A stretch of DNA of 64,000 nucleotides, taken from positions 229,906 to 293,905 of the forward strand of contig NZ_PYLQ01000002.1 of NCBI RefSeq assembly GCF_003024685.1. Reading direction: 5' to 3'. This document shows, in pieces, positions 27,267 to 37,526 of this stretch; position 1 is the stretch's first letter, and each line of letters starts with the position of its first letter. The stretch is from Faecalibacillus intestinalis. Its GTDB lineage: Bacteria > Bacillota_I > Bacilli_A > Erysipelotrichales > Coprobacillaceae. Made by a program: the position numbers and the translations under genes. The notes beneath the pieces are model-generated. The model was not told the DNA's origin and ran no database searches. It saw nothing but the letters and a program-made list of their open reading frames with translations.

Positions 27267-29735
27267 ATGGATAATCAAGAAAAAGGAATTAGAAAAATTC
27301 AATTAACATCAGAAATGAAAACTTCTTTCATGAATTATGCCATGTCAGTTATCGTAGCACGTGCATTACCTGATGTAAGAGATGGAATGAAACCAGTTCA
27401 AAGACGTATTGTTTATGGTATGAATGAACTTGGTTGTTATAGTGATAAAGCGTATAAGAAATCTGCGCGTATCGTTGGGGAAGTTATGGGGAAATATCAC
27501 CCTCATGGAGATTCTTCAATTTATGAAGCCTTAGTGAGAATGGCACAAGATTTCTCATATCGTTATATGCTTGTAGATGGTCATGGAAACTTTGGTTCAA
27601 TTGACGGTGACGGCGCTGCCGCCATGCGTTATACTGAAGCGAGAATGTCTAAAATTTCAATGGAATTAATGAGAGATATCAACAAAGATACGATTGATTT
27701 TATTCCAAACTATGATGGTGAAGAAAGAGAACCATCGGTATTACCTTGTCGTATTCCTAACTTATTGGTCAATGGGACAACAGGAATCGCTGTTGGGATG
27801 GCTACAAATATGCCACCTCATAATATTGGTGAAGTGATTGATGCCGTTATTGCGGTAAGTAAAAATCCTGATATTACTGTTTTAGAATTAATGGAAAATT
27901 ATATTCAAGGACCTGATTTTCCTACAGGAGGATATATTTTAGGAAAGAGTGCGATTAAAAAATCCTATGAAACAGGTAATGGTTTAATCGTTATGCGTGC
28001 AAAAACAGAAATTGAAGAACATAAGGGAAGACAAAGAATCGTTGCTTATGAAATTCCTTATCAAGTAAATAAAGCAAGATTAGTCGAAAAGATTGCGCAT
28101 TTAGCACGTGATAAAGTTGTTGAAGGTATTAGTGATGTTCGTGATGAATCAAACCGTGAAGGAATTCGAATTGTCATTGAATTAAAGAGAGATGTTCAAG
28201 CAGAAGTTATTTTAAATCAATTATATAAATTAACTTCTTTACAAACAACATTTGGTGTCAATAATATTGCTTTAGTTAATAATGAACCTAAAACTTTAAC
28301 ACTTAAAGAATTAATTCAATATTATTTACAACATCAAGAAGAAGTTATTCGTCGTAGAACACAATTTGAATTAAATAAAGCAGAAGCAAGAGCACATATT
28401 TTAGAAGGTTTAAAGAAAGCCTTAGATCATATCGATGAAATTATTCAATTAATTCGTACAAGTAGAACAACTGAAATCATTCAACAAAGATTAATGGATG
28501 AATTTGGAATGTCTGATAAACAAGCTAAAGCTGTAAGAGAAATGCAATTACAACGTTTAGCTGGTTTGGAAAGAGAAAAGATTGAAGAAGAATTAAATAA
28601 TTTATTAATTACAATTGCTGATTTAAAAGATATTCTTGCTAATGAAGAACGTATCTTAGAAATCATTAGAAATGAATTATTAGAAATGAAAGAAAAATAT
28701 GGTGATAAACGTCGTACTGAAATTATTCAAGGAACATTTGATATTGAAGATGAAGACTTAATTCCAGTAGAAGATGTTATCATCTCACTTACAAATAATG
28801 GTTATGTAAAACGTATGCCAGTAGATACTTATAAATCTCAAAACAGAGGTGGACGTGGTGTTAAAGGTATGTCAACAACACAAGATGATGTGATTAGTTC
28901 ACTTATTCATATGTCAACACATGATGATTTATTGATCTTTACAAATAAAGGAAAGGTATACCGTTTGAAAGGATATAATATTCCTGAATTTGGTAGAACT
29001 GCTAAGGGATTACCAATTGTTAATATTTTAAATCTTGATAAAGATGAAAGTGTTAAATCATTAATTAATATTAATAAGAAAATGATTGAAGAAGATAAAC
29101 ATTGGTATTTATTCTTTGCTACTGAACAAGGTTTAGTTAAACGTGTTGATATTTCAGAATTTGAAAACATTAGACAAACAGGTAAGATTGCTATTAAGTT
29201 AAAAGAAGATGATTCTTTAGTTGGTGTTAAATTAACTAAAGGGGATGATGAAATCTTAATTGCTGCTAGTAATGGTAAACTTGTAAGATTCTCTGAAGGT
29301 CATGTTAGACCAATGGGAAGAAGTGCAAGTGGTGTAAAAGGTATTAATGTTGATGGTTCTAAAGTTATTGGTATGACAACAAACCGTGAAGGACAATTAA
29401 TTATGGTTGTTACGGAAAAAGGTTATGGTAAGATGTCACCAATTGATGAATATCGTGTTTCTAATCGTGGTGGAAAAGGTGTTAAGACAATTAATGTTAC
29501 TGAACGTAATGGACAAATTGTGGCTATTAGAGCAGTAGAAGGTAATGAAGATTTATTAATTATTACTGATGATGGTATTGTGATTCGTTTACCTATGGAA
29601 CAAGTTAAAACAGCAGGACGTGCGACTCAAGGTGTAAGACTTATTAAAGTACATGATAGCAAGGTTTCTTCTGTGGAAGTTGTTGCTAAAAATGAAGAAG
29701 AAGTTGTAGAAGAAGGTGAAGAAGAGTCAGAGTAA
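27267..29735 (+). CDS. gyrA: DNA gyrase subunit A
   Basis: This gene encodes 822 residues. The breakage-reunion domain contains the catalytic Tyr in [11 protein letters not shown] and the quinolone region [17 protein letters not shown] with both serines unchanged, so no target-based quinolone resistance is seen. Six GyrA-type beta-pinwheel repeats follow from about 505, including the GyrA box [10 protein letters not shown]. The tail is acidic ([13 protein letters not shown]). It starts 12 bp after gyrB. A terminator overlaps its stop codon. Confidence 0.98.
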   Translation: MDNQEKGIRKIQLTSEMKTSFMNYAMSVIVARALPDVRDGMKPVQRRIVYGMNELGCYSDKAYKKSARIVGEVMGKYHPHGDSSIYEALVRMAQDFSYRYMLVDGHGNFGSIDGDGAAAMRYTEARMSKISMELMRDINKDTIDFIPNYDGEEREPSVLPCRIPNLLVNGTTGIAVGMATNMPPHNIGEVIDAVIAVSKNPDITVLELMENYIQGPDFPTGGYILGKSAIKKSYETGNGLIVMRAKTEIEEHKGRQRIVAYEIPYQVNKARLVEKIAHLARDKVVEGISDVRDESNREGIRIVIELKRDVQAEVILNQLYKLTSLQTTFGVNNIALVNNEPKTLTLKELIQYYLQHQEEVIRRRTQFELNKAEARAHILEGLKKALDHIDEIIQLIRTSRTTEIIQQRLMDEFGMSDKQAKAVREMQLQRLAGLEREKIEEELNNLLITIADLKDILANEERILEIIRNELLEMKEKYGDKRRTEIIQGTFDIEDEDLIPVEDVIISLTNNGYVKRMPVDTYKSQNRGGRGVKGMSTTQDDVISSLIHMSTHDDLLIFTNKGKVYRLKGYNIPEFGRTAKGLPIVNILNLDKDESVKSLININKKMIEEDKHWYLFFATEQGLVKRVDISEFENIRQTGKIAIKLKEDDSLVGVKLTKGDDEILIAASNGKLVRFSEGHVRPMGRSASGVKGINVDGSKVIGMTTNREGQLIMVVTEKGYGKMSPIDEYRVSNRGGKGVKTINVTERNGQIVAIRAVEGNEDLLIITDDGIVIRLPMEQVKTAGRATQGVRLIKVHDSKVSSVEVVAKNEEEVVEEGEEESE

Positions 29736-29748
29736 TCTGACTCTTTTA
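29723..29748 (+). terminator. Terminator overlapping the gyrA stop codon
   Basis: AGAGTCAGA (29723-29731) pairs with TCTGACTCT (29736-29744) around GTAA, followed by TTTT. The T-tract is short, so some read-through into the next gene is likely. Confidence 0.7.
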
Positions 29749-29751
29749 GAA

Positions 29752-30117
29752 ATGAATGGGGAAGAATTAAAAAGATTGTTTAATCGTTTAGATCATTCAA
29801 AGTTTAGAAGTTCTTTTCATCTTGCTAAAAAGTATAAAGATTATTGTAATGAAAAAGGCTTAGATGTTATAGAACAACACGCCAGAGATTTTATTTCTAA
29901 AAGAATAGCACCGGCTGTGATTTTAAATGATGGAAAGCAAACACCGATGAAAAATCATCCTGTGTTTATTGCTCAACATGCCACGGCTTCATGTTGTCGA
30001 GGGTGTTTATATAAGTGGTATCATATTAAGCCACATACACAGTTAAATGACAGTCAACAAGAGATGATTGTTCAAGTGATTATGGCTTGGATTAAAAGAG
30101 AATTGCAAAGAAAATAG
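29752..30117 (+). CDS. DUF4186 family protein
   Basis: This gene encodes 121 residues from the ATG at 29752; a GTG at 29716 would extend it back into gyrA and looks less likely, but neither start has a strong ribosome-binding site. The core HPVFIAQHATASCCRGCLYK followed by WYHI, and the end VIMAWIKREL, identify DUF4186, whose conserved His and Cys residues suggest a metal site. Function is unknown. It lies directly behind the gyrA terminator. Confidence 0.8.
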   Translation: MNGEELKRLFNRLDHSKFRSSFHLAKKYKDYCNEKGLDVIEQHARDFISKRIAPAVILNDGKQTPMKNHPVFIAQHATASCCRGCLYKWYHIKPHTQLNDSQQEMIVQVIMAWIKRELQRK

Positions 30118-30165
30118 CCTTGATGTATAATCAAGGCAGTTATTAATAATATAAGGGGAAAGAAA

Positions 30166-31452
30166 ATGATTGATATTAATTTAATTAGAGAAAATCCTAC
30201 TTTAGTCAAAGAAAATATGAAGAAAAAATTTCAAGATGAAAAAGTTGGATTAGTAGATGAAGCTTATAAATTAGATAAAGATTATCGTGAAGTTGTCACA
30301 AGAGCCAGTGAAATTAGAAGTTTAAGAAATAAATATTCTAAAGAAATTGGTGCTTTAATGAGAGAAGGCAAAAGAGATGAAGCTGAAGAAATTAAAGCAA
30401 AAGTAACTTCTATGGCAGAAGAATTAAAAGATTTAGAAGTTAAAGAAGAAGAATATGGTAAAGAATTAAAAGAAATCATGATGAAAATACCAAATATCAT
30501 TCATGATTCAGTACCTATTGGAAAAGATGATTCAGAAAACGTAGAAATTCAAAAATACGGAGATCCAGTTGTACCTGAGTATGAAATTCCATACCATGCT
30601 GATATCATTGCTCGTTTTAATGGTTTAGATAAAGAAGCTTCAGGTAGAACAAGTGGAAATGGTTTCTATTATTTAATGGGAGATATCGCTCGTTTATCAT
30701 CAGCAATGCTTTCATACGCTAGAGATTTCATGATTGATAAAGGATTTACTTATTGTATTCCACCATTCATGATTCGTAGTGATGTTGTTACAGGTGTTAT
30801 GTCATTTGATGAAATGGATGCCATGATGTATAAAATTGAAGGTGAAGATTTATACTTAATTGGAACTTCTGAACATAGTATGATTGGTAAATTTAAAGAT
30901 CAAATCGTTAAAGAAGAAGAATTACCAATTACAATGACTTCTTATTCACCATGTTTTAGAAAAGAAGTAGGTGCTCATGGTATTGAAGAACGTGGTATTT
31001 ATCGTGTTCATCAATTTGAAAAACAAGAAATGGTTGTTTTATGTAAACCAGAAGAAGCTATGGAATGGTATGACAAAATGTGGTCATATACAGTTGAATT
31101 ATTTAGAAGTTTAGATATTCCAGTAAGAACATTAGAATGTTGTTCTGGAGATTTAGCTGATTTAAAAGTTAAATCATGTGATGTTGAAGCTTGGTCACCA
31201 AGACAACAAAAATATTTTGAAGTTGGTTCTTGTTCAACATTAGGAGATGCACAAGCTAGACGTTTAGGTATTCGTGCTAAAGGTGAAAATGGAAATTATT
31301 ATGTTTCTACTTTAAATAATACAGTTTTAGCTTCAACAAGAGCAGTTATTGCTTTTATTGAAAATAACTATAATGAAGATGGATCTATTAATATTCCAGA
31401 AGCGTTACGTCCTTATATGGGTGGTAAAGACATTATTATTCCTAAAAAATAG
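30166..31452 (+). CDS. serS: Seryl-tRNA synthetase
   Basis: This gene encodes 428 residues. An N-terminal coiled-coil arm (about 30-105, rich in Lys and Glu) binds the long variable arm of tRNASer, followed by class II motifs: motif 2 in CFRKEVGAHGIEERGIYRVH and motif 3 near TLNNTVLASTRAVIAFIE. It charges tRNASer (and tRNASec where present). The ATG follows AAGGGGAAAG. A TTCG-loop terminator follows the stop. Confidence 0.97.
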   Translation: MIDINLIRENPTLVKENMKKKFQDEKVGLVDEAYKLDKDYREVVTRASEIRSLRNKYSKEIGALMREGKRDEAEEIKAKVTSMAEELKDLEVKEEEYGKELKEIMMKIPNIIHDSVPIGKDDSENVEIQKYGDPVVPEYEIPYHADIIARFNGLDKEASGRTSGNGFYYLMGDIARLSSAMLSYARDFMIDKGFTYCIPPFMIRSDVVTGVMSFDEMDAMMYKIEGEDLYLIGTSEHSMIGKFKDQIVKEEELPITMTSYSPCFRKEVGAHGIEERGIYRVHQFEKQEMVVLCKPEEAMEWYDKMWSYTVELFRSLDIPVRTLECCSGDLADLKVKSCDVEAWSPRQQKYFEVGSCSTLGDAQARRLGIRAKGENGNYYVSTLNNTVLASTRAVIAFIENNYNEDGSINIPEALRPYMGGKDIIIPKK

Positions 31453-31474
31453 TCACTTCGGTGACTCTTTTTTA
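31451..31474 (+). terminator. Terminator of serS
   Basis: AGTCAC-TTCG-GTGACT is followed by CTTTTTT. The stem starts at the serS stop codon. Confidence 0.88.
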
Positions 31475-31492
31475 TAGAAAGGTAAGAAAAAG

Positions 31493-31999
31493 ATGGAATT
31501 ATTTATAAGTGAAGCAGAAATTGAGGATGCTTCAATGATTATTGATTATTTAAATCAGGTTGGTGGAGAAAGTGATAACTTAACTTATGGTTTAAATGAA
31601 TGTTATTTAAATGAATTTGAAGAAATGGAAGTTATTCAAGATTTTATTGATCAAGAAAATAGCTTACTTTTATGTGGTTTTATTGATGATGAACTTGTTT
31701 CTTTATTATCTATTCAAGGTGAACAAAAAGAAAGATTAAAACATATTGGTCATTTTGCAATCACTGTTAAAAAAGAATATTGGAATATGGGGATTGCTTC
31801 AATGATGATGGAAGAAGCTTTAGAAATGATCAAAGAAACATCTTTAAAAGTTCTTGATTTGGAAGTGAAAGAGGATAATTTATCAGCTATTAATCTTTAT
31901 AAAAAGTTTAATTTTCAAGAAATAGGGAGATATCCTCAAATGTTTAATGTCAACCAAAAGTATTATGATGCACTTTTAATGAATTTATATATTGATTAA
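31493..31999 (+). CDS. GNAT-family N-acetyltransferase
   Basis: This gene encodes 168 residues with the GNAT acetyl-CoA site in KKEYWNMGIASMMMEEALEM and the later DNLSAINLYKKFNFQEIGRY motif. The N-terminus (EIEDASMIIDYLNQVGGESD) resembles ribosomal-protein-acetyltransferase-like members, but the substrate cannot be named. The AGAAAGGTAAG site precedes the ATG. The SRP RNA promoter overlaps its final codons. Confidence 0.85.
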   Translation: MELFISEAEIEDASMIIDYLNQVGGESDNLTYGLNECYLNEFEEMEVIQDFIDQENSLLLCGFIDDELVSLLSIQGEQKERLKHIGHFAITVKKEYWNMGIASMMMEEALEMIKETSLKVLDLEVKEDNLSAINLYKKFNFQEIGRYPQMFNVNQKYYDALLMNLYID

Positions 32000-32020
32000 A
32001 AAACTAAAATACGTTATAAT
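31992..32020 (+). promoter_or_regulatory. Promoter of the SRP RNA gene
   Basis: TTGATT (31992-31997) and a perfect TATAAT (32015-32020) are spaced by 17 bp. The predicted start, near 32027, coincides with the 5' end of the folded RNA. The -35 box overlaps the last codons of the acetyltransferase gene. Confidence 0.75.
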
Positions 32021-32027
32021 CATATTT

Positions 32028-32107
32028 GCCATTACAATAGGCGGCTTCGAACCATGTCAGGACCGGAAGGTAGCAGCATTAAGAAGTACCGTCTATGTGT
32101 GATGGTC
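32028..32107 (+). ncRNA. ffs: Small signal recognition particle RNA (4.5S type)
   Basis: The hallmark apical loop CAGGACCGGAAGGTAGCAGC (near 32058-32077) includes the GGAA tetraloop and the asymmetric bulge that binds Ffh. The 5' strand GCCATTACAATAGGCGG pairs with the 3' strand CCGTCTATGTGTGATGG to close the hairpin, and a T-rich tract follows. This is the short form lacking an Alu domain. It lies just before tadA and dnaX, a common place in Firmicutes. Confidence 0.93.
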
Positions 32108-32129
32108 TTTATTTTTAGAGGAAAAAAAG

Positions 32130-32582
32130 ATGAATGATGAAGAATATATGGAAATAGCTTATCAAGAAGCTTTAAAAGCATTAAAACATGATGATGTGCC
32201 AATTGGATGTATCATTGTAAAAGATGATCAAATTATTGCCCGTGCATATAATCAAAGAGAGTATTTAAATCAAACTTATGGTCATGCAGAAATGTTAGCT
32301 ATTGAAGAAGCTTGTAAAAAAATAGGAAGATGGCGCTTAGATGAATGTACACTTTATACAACTTTAGAACCTTGTTTAATGTGTTCGGGAGCTATTATTC
32401 AAAGTCATATTCAAAGAGTTGTTTATGGTGCAAGTGATACAAGATGGATGTCTTTAGATAAATTGATTCATTTACCAGATCCTAAACTTAATTATATTCC
32501 CATGATTCAATCAGATATTTTAAAAGATAAATGTTCAAAGTTAATAAAAGACTATTTTAAAAAGAAACGTCAAAAGATATGA
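32130..32582 (+). CDS. tadA: tRNA-specific adenosine deaminase TadA
   Basis: This gene encodes 150 residues with the zinc-dependent deaminase signature: HAEMLAIEEA (His and the proton-shuttling Glu) and PCLMCSGAI (two Cys ligands). It converts A34 to inosine in tRNAArg(ACG). The ATG follows AGAGGAAAAA. It lies between the SRP RNA gene and dnaX. Confidence 0.95.
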   Translation: MNDEEYMEIAYQEALKALKHDDVPIGCIIVKDDQIIARAYNQREYLNQTYGHAEMLAIEEACKKIGRWRLDECTLYTTLEPCLMCSGAIIQSHIQRVVYGASDTRWMSLDKLIHLPDPKLNYIPMIQSDILKDKCSKLIKDYFKKKRQKI

Positions 32583-32632
32583 TTACTCATATCTTTTTTT
32601 CGTGTATAATGTAGGAGATAGGAGTTGAGAAT

Positions 32633-34435
32633 ATGTCATATAAAGCCTTGTATCGTACTTATCGTCCGCAAACATTTGAAGATGTCGCTGGACAAAGTCA
32701 TGTTACAATTACATTAAAAAATGCAATTAAAGAAAATAGAATAGCGCATGCTTATTTATTTGCTGGACCACGTGGAACAGGGAAAACAACGATTGCTAAA
32801 ATATTAGCTAAAGCTATTAACTGTACAGGAGATCATCCTCCATGTAATGAATGTCCTAACTGTAAAGCAATTACTCAAGGGGATCATCCTGATGTTATTG
32901 AAATTGATGCGGCAAGTAATAATGGAGTCAATGAAGTTAGAGATTTGATAGATAAAGTAAAATATGCCCCTATTAATGCTAAATATAAAGTTTATATTAT
33001 TGATGAAGTTCATATGATGACACCTGAAGCATTCAATGCTTTATTAAAAACATTAGAAGAACCACCAGCACATATCGTATTTATTCTAGCAACAACAGAA
33101 CCACATAAAATTTTGCCAACTATTATTTCACGTTGTCAAAGATTTGATTTCAAACGTGTGGATGAACATGATATTATTAGTCGTTTGGAATATGTATTAA
33201 AAGAAGAAAATGTAGAATATGATGAAGAATCTCTTGAAATTATTTCTAAGTTGGCTGATGGGGGAATGAGGGATGCTTTAAGTATTTTAGAACAATGTTT
33301 AGCGTATGATAGACATTTAACAGTAGAAAATATTAATAAAGTTTATGGTTTATTAGCAAATGATGAAAAAATACGTTTAATTAAATTATTACTGACAAAG
33401 GATATGAAGAATGTTTTAAAAACATTAGATCATATGATGTCTTTAAGTATTGATTTAAAGAGATTGACACAAGATTTAATAGATGTTTTAAAAGATGTTA
33501 TTATTTTTAAAAACACGCAAGATTTATCTTTATTATTTGTTTTGCATAAAAACGATATCCAACAAATTGTTCCTTATATATTAGTAGAAGAAGCATTTCA
33601 AATGATTGATATTTTTATGGATGCAAGTAGTCATTATGGACAGGCTGTAGATTCATCAACATATTTTGAATTAGCTTTATTAAAGATATGTAATCAAATT
33701 GAAAATGAACATAAAGAAGTTGTTGTAGAAGAACCAAAAGTTATTGAAAATGTTTCACATGAAACATTGGTTGAAGTTCAACAAGAAGAAGTGGTTGAAA
33801 AACCAGTAGAAAAGATACAAGAACCAGTAATTGAACCTCAAGAATATTTACAAGAAAAGGTAGAAGAAAAGAAAGAACCGAAAGTTGAACAAGTAGAAAC
33901 TCCTGTGGAAGAATCTAAAGAAGAGGTAAAAGAAGTAAAAACAACAGCTCAAATTGAAGTAGACTTTAATGACATTTTAAATATTTTAGTACAGGCAAAA
34001 AGAACAGTTTTAAATGATATTCAAGATAAATGGCCAGTTATTAGAAGATATTGTTATAATCTTAATACTGCTAAATATGCAAATATGCTATGTGATGCTA
34101 AACCTGTAGCTGCTGGTGAAAAAGGTTTTATTTTGACATTGAAATATCAACCAGAAGTGAATAGTATTAACTATACAGAAAATTATTATCCATTAAAAAA
34201 TTTCTTAAAGGAAGTTTTAGGATCAGAATACGATTTTATTGCAGTAATGGAAGCAGATTGGCCAAATATGAGACAAAAATTTATTCAACTTAGTAAAGAA
34301 AAAAAATTACCACAACCACAACCAATTGTTTTACATCATATTGATGAATATCATGAACCGGTTGTAGAACTTACAGAAGCTCAACAATATGCGATTGATA
34401 TGTTTGGTGATGAGATTGTTGAATTTGAAGAATAG
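32633..34435 (+). CDS. dnaX: DNA polymerase III subunits gamma/tau
   Basis: This gene encodes 600 residues: an AAA+ clamp-loader module with Walker A GPRGTGKTTIAKILAKAI, a four-Cys zinc element (CTGDHPPCNECPNC), Walker B YIIDEVHMM and the SRC sensor (TIISRCQRFDF), then a lid and collar. Residues 365-445 are a Glu/Val/Pro-rich linker, and the rest is a tau-like C-terminal region. It loads the beta clamp with HolA and HolB. The small nucleoid protein gene ybaB that usually separates dnaX and recR is missing here. No obvious programmed frameshift site was noticed. Confidence 0.96.
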   Translation: MSYKALYRTYRPQTFEDVAGQSHVTITLKNAIKENRIAHAYLFAGPRGTGKTTIAKILAKAINCTGDHPPCNECPNCKAITQGDHPDVIEIDAASNNGVNEVRDLIDKVKYAPINAKYKVYIIDEVHMMTPEAFNALLKTLEEPPAHIVFILATTEPHKILPTIISRCQRFDFKRVDEHDIISRLEYVLKEENVEYDEESLEIISKLADGGMRDALSILEQCLAYDRHLTVENINKVYGLLANDEKIRLIKLLLTKDMKNVLKTLDHMMSLSIDLKRLTQDLIDVLKDVIIFKNTQDLSLLFVLHKNDIQQIVPYILVEEAFQMIDIFMDASSHYGQAVDSSTYFELALLKICNQIENEHKEVVVEEPKVIENVSHETLVEVQQEEVVEKPVEKIQEPVIEPQEYLQEKVEEKKEPKVEQVETPVEESKEEVKEVKTTAQIEVDFNDILNILVQAKRTVLNDIQDKWPVIRRYCYNLNTAKYANMLCDAKPVAAGEKGFILTLKYQPEVNSINYTENYYPLKNFLKEVLGSEYDFIAVMEADWPNMRQKFIQLSKEKKLPQPQPIVLHHIDEYHEPVVELTEAQQYAIDMFGDEIVEFEE

Positions 34436-34444
34436 GAGTGTATT

Positions 34445-35035
34445 ATGAATTATCCAAAGTCATTTACAGATTTAGTTGAATGTTTTAAAAGACTACCAGG
34501 AATAGGTGGTAAATCTGCAGAAAGATTAGCTTATCATGTTTTATCAATGGATAAAGAATATGTCCAAGAGTTTGCAAATGTGTTATCTCATTTTCAAGAT
34601 AATATCCATTACTGTAAAAAATGTGGACATATTTGTGAAGGTGAACTTTGTGAAATTTGTAAAGATGAAACAAGGGATCAATCAGTTATTTGTGTTGTAG
34701 AAAGTCCTAAAGATGTTTTTGCTATGGAAAAGGTAAGAGAATATCATGGATTATATCATGTTTTACATGGGACGATTTCTATGATTGATGGTAAAACGAT
34801 AGATGATTTAAATATTAATTCTTTATTTGAAAGACTTGATGGAGTTAAAGAAGTGATTATTGCAACGAATCCAACAAGAGAAGGTGAAACAACAGCATTG
34901 TTTCTAGCTAAGTTGTTAGCGAAAAAAGGAATAGAAACAAGTAGAATTGCTAATGGATTACCAATAGGAAGTAATATTGATTATGCAGATGAATTAACAT
35001 TATTAAAATCTTTAGAAGGAAGAAAGAAAATATAA
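34445..35035 (+). CDS. recR: Recombination protein RecR
   Basis: This gene encodes 196 residues: a helix-hairpin-helix start (LPGIGGKSAERLAYH), a four-Cys zinc finger (CKKCGHICEGELCEIC), a TOPRIM domain (ICVVESPKDVFAME) and a C-terminal Walker-B-like part. It works with RecF and RecO to load RecA at gaps. It starts 9 bp after dnaX and is probably co-transcribed. Confidence 0.96.
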   Translation: MNYPKSFTDLVECFKRLPGIGGKSAERLAYHVLSMDKEYVQEFANVLSHFQDNIHYCKKCGHICEGELCEICKDETRDQSVICVVESPKDVFAMEKVREYHGLYHVLHGTISMIDGKTIDDLNINSLFERLDGVKEVIIATNPTREGETTALFLAKLLAKKGIETSRIANGLPIGSNIDYADELTLLKSLEGRKKI

Positions 35036-35056
35036 GACCTTGCAAGAGGTATTTTC

Positions 35057-35084
35057 TTGTTTAAATAGAAAAATCAGTTATAAT
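35057..35084 (+). promoter_or_regulatory. Promoter upstream of tmk
   Basis: TTGTTT (35057-35062) and TATAAT (35079-35084) are spaced by 16 bp, 26 bp upstream of the tmk ATG. A weak hairpin (ACCTTGCAAGAGGT) just before may end the recR transcript. Confidence 0.5.
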
Positions 35085-35109
35085 AATGAAGAAAGAGGAG
35101 AGAAGTATT

Positions 35110-35730
35110 ATGACAGGAAAGTTTATTACATTAGAAGGACCAGAAGGTAGTGGAAAAACAACAGTTTCTAAAGAACTTGTAAAAATATTAAATGAAGCAG
35201 GATATAAAGTCTTACTTACAAGAGAACCAGGTGGGGTTGATATTGCTGAACAAATAAGAAATGTTATTTTAGATAAGAAAAATACAAAAATGGATGCACG
35301 TACAGAAGCTTTATTATATGCAGCAGCAAGAAGACAACATCTTGTAGAAAAAGTATTACCAGCTTTAAAAGAAGGGTATATTGTATTATGTGATCGTTTT
35401 GTAGATAGTTCACTTGCTTATCAAGGTGTTGCTAGAAATCTAGGAATTGATGAAGTTTATAATATGAATTTATTTGCGATAAACGATGTTATGCCAGATA
35501 AAACTTTATTTTTTGATATTGATTATAAAAAAGGATTAGAAAGAATTAAAGTTAATCAAAGAGAAACAAACCGATTAGATTTAGAAAAAAGTGATTTTCA
35601 TAAAAATGTTTATGAAGGTTATTTAACAATTTGTAAACAATATAGTGATCGTATTGTAAAAATCAATGCAGATCAAAAGGTTGAAGATGTTGTACAAGAT
35701 GCCTTAAAGGAAATTAAGAAAATATTATGA
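35110..35730 (+). CDS. tmk: Thymidylate kinase
   Basis: This gene encodes 206 residues from the ATG at 35110, behind GAGGAGAG; the frame is open a further 24 bp upstream without a site. P-loop [16 protein letters not shown], the DR(F/Y) motif [13 protein letters not shown] and TREPGGV identify thymidylate kinase, which converts dTMP to dTDP. It overlaps holB by 4 bp, the usual Firmicute arrangement. Confidence 0.96.
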   Translation: MTGKFITLEGPEGSGKTTVSKELVKILNEAGYKVLLTREPGGVDIAEQIRNVILDKKNTKMDARTEALLYAAARRQHLVEKVLPALKEGYIVLCDRFVDSSLAYQGVARNLGIDEVYNMNLFAINDVMPDKTLFFDIDYKKGLERIKVNQRETNRLDLEKSDFHKNVYEGYLTICKQYSDRIVKINADQKVEDVVQDALKEIKKIL

Positions 35731-36671
35731 TCAAAGATTATTTAAAAGAAAATCAACCTTTATTCTATAGAATTATTGAAAATGAATTTAACTTAAAAAA
35801 AATACCACATGCATTCTTACTTGTTGGAAATAATACTGATCAACCTTTACAGTTTCTAACAATGTCACTTATATGTAATGAAACCTTAGCTTGTGAACAA
35901 TGTATAGATTGTCAAAAAGTATTAAACCATCAATATGCAGATATTATAGAAATTGATGGAGAAGAGGAAAGTATTAAAAAGAAACACATTGAAAATATAC
36001 AAGAAACTTTCAAAAAGTCTTCTCTTGAAGGTAAGGCAAAAGTTTATATTTTAAAGAATGTTGAAAAAACAACCAAAGAAGCTATGAATGCTTTACTTAA
36101 AATATTAGAAGAACCAACAGAAGGTATTTATGCAATTTTTACAACTAAAAATATCAATCGTATTTTACCAACGATTATATCTAGATGTCAGGTTATAGAA
36201 TTAAAACCAGATAATAAAGAAGTACTTAAAGAAAAATTGATTGCTAAAGGATATGAAGAAGAAAAAGCAAGTGTCTTATCTTATATTATTAAAGATGAAG
36301 ATGATTTAGAAAATTTAAATCAGGATGATTTTGATGATATTATGTTACAAGCAATCAATTTTGTTGAGGATTTATTTTTATATAGAGAAAATCTTATCAT
36401 AAACACACAAATTCATATGCTTAAAGATCATAAAGAAAAGGAAAATATTAAATTATTTATTAACTTTATTATTCTTGCACTTAAGGATATGTTTCACGTG
36501 AAACAAAATGAAAAAGCTGTTTTTTGTAATCACGTAAAATTTTTTAATTCACTAACATATGATAACAATGATATAATAAAGAAAATTGAATTATTATTAG
36601 AAACATCATACTTATTAGATACAAATGCTAATATTCCATTACTTATGGATAGTATGATGTATAGAATATAG
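35727..36671 (+). CDS. holB: DNA polymerase III delta-prime subunit
   Basis: This gene encodes 314 residues with a clamp-loader fold like dnaX but a degenerate ATP site: [15 protein letters not shown] replaces the P-loop, and the [11 protein letters not shown] sensor is kept. It has Cys residues of the zinc element ([13 protein letters not shown]). It completes the clamp-loader ring. An exact parS site (36490-36505) lies inside the coding sequence. Confidence 0.92.
   Translation: MIKDYLKENQPLFYRIIENEFNLKKIPHAFLLVGNNTDQPLQFLTMSLICNETLACEQCIDCQKVLNHQYADIIEIDGEEESIKKKHIENIQETFKKSSLEGKAKVYILKNVEKTTKEAMNALLKILEEPTEGIYAIFTTKNINRILPTIISRCQVIELKPDNKEVLKEKLIAKGYEEEKASVLSYIIKDEDDLENLNQDDFDDIMLQAINFVEDLFLYRENLIINTQIHMLKDHKEKENIKLFINFIILALKDMFHVKQNEKAVFCNHVKFFNSLTYDNNDIIKKIELLLETSYLLDTNANIPLLMDSMMYRI
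36490..36505. other. parS site 1 (inside holB)
   Basis: TGTTTCACGTGAAACA matches the 16-bp parS palindrome bound by ParB/Spo0J without mismatch. It sits inside holB and encodes codons there, about 15 kb from dnaA. Confidence 0.9.
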
Positions 36672-36683
36672 AAAGGAATTTAT

Positions 36684-37526
36684 ATGGAAGAAATTAAACT
36701 TGCAAGTGTAAAATTTAAAAGTGCTGGTAAGATCTATTATTTTTCCACAAATTTAAAATTAAAAAAAGATGACCGAGTAGTTGTAGAAACTGCTAGAGGA
36801 TTAGAACTTGGAGAAATATCACAGGAATTAAAAGATATATCAGAATTTAATTTAGATACAGAATTAAAAAAGATAGTTAGAAAAGCTACAAAAAAAGATA
36901 TAGAAAATTATCAAAAAAATGTTAAGGATGCAAAACAAGCATTAGTAACATGTAAAGAAATTGTTTCAAGATATGATGTTAATATGCAACTTACTAATTG
37001 TGAATATACATTAGATAAAGCAAAAGTTATTTTTATGTATACTTCCGATGATCGTGTTGATTTTAGGGAACTATTAAAGGAATTAGCTGTTGTTTTCAAA
37101 TGTAGAATAGAGTTAAGACAAATTGGTCCAAGAGATAAAGCAAAAGTAATTGGTGGAATTGGAACATGTGGTTTACCATTATGTTGTTCAACTCTTTTAG
37201 GAGAATTTAATGGAGTTTCTATTAATATGGCTAAAAATCAAATGTTAGCAATTAATATAGAAAAAATATCAGGTGCATGTGGAAGATTAATGTGTTGTTT
37301 AAAATATGAAGATGAAATTTATTCTTTAGAAAAAGAACGTTTTCCTAAAATAGGATCGCGTGTAAAATATCAAGATAAAGATGTAAAAGTAACAGGATTA
37401 AATGTTATTAATGATCTTGTTAAAATTGAAACAAATAATGGAATTGTATTCGTTGGTTTAGACGAAATTAAATTTGATAAAAATAATCATGCAGGAAAGA
37501 AAAATGGAAAACCAAGAAGTCATTAA
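36684..37526 (+). CDS. ricT: PSP1-domain regulator RicT (YaaT)
   Basis: This gene encodes 280 residues with the PSP1 C-terminal region rich in conserved Cys: GTCGLPLCCSTLLGEF and SGACGRLMCCLKYE, which hold an iron-sulfur cluster in the RicAFT complex. RicT with RicA and RicF stimulates RNase Y processing and, in Bacillus, affects competence and sporulation. It lies after holB as in Bacillus. The C-terminus overlaps the start region of the next gene by about 23 bp. Confidence 0.92.
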   Translation: MEEIKLASVKFKSAGKIYYFSTNLKLKKDDRVVVETARGLELGEISQELKDISEFNLDTELKKIVRKATKKDIENYQKNVKDAKQALVTCKEIVSRYDVNMQLTNCEYTLDKAKVIFMYTSDDRVDFRELLKELAVVFKCRIELRQIGPRDKAKVIGGIGTCGLPLCCSTLLGEFNGVSINMAKNQMLAINIEKISGACGRLMCCLKYEDEIYSLEKERFPKIGSRVKYQDKDVKVTGLNVINDLVKIETNNGIVFVGLDEIKFDKNNHAGKKNGKPRSH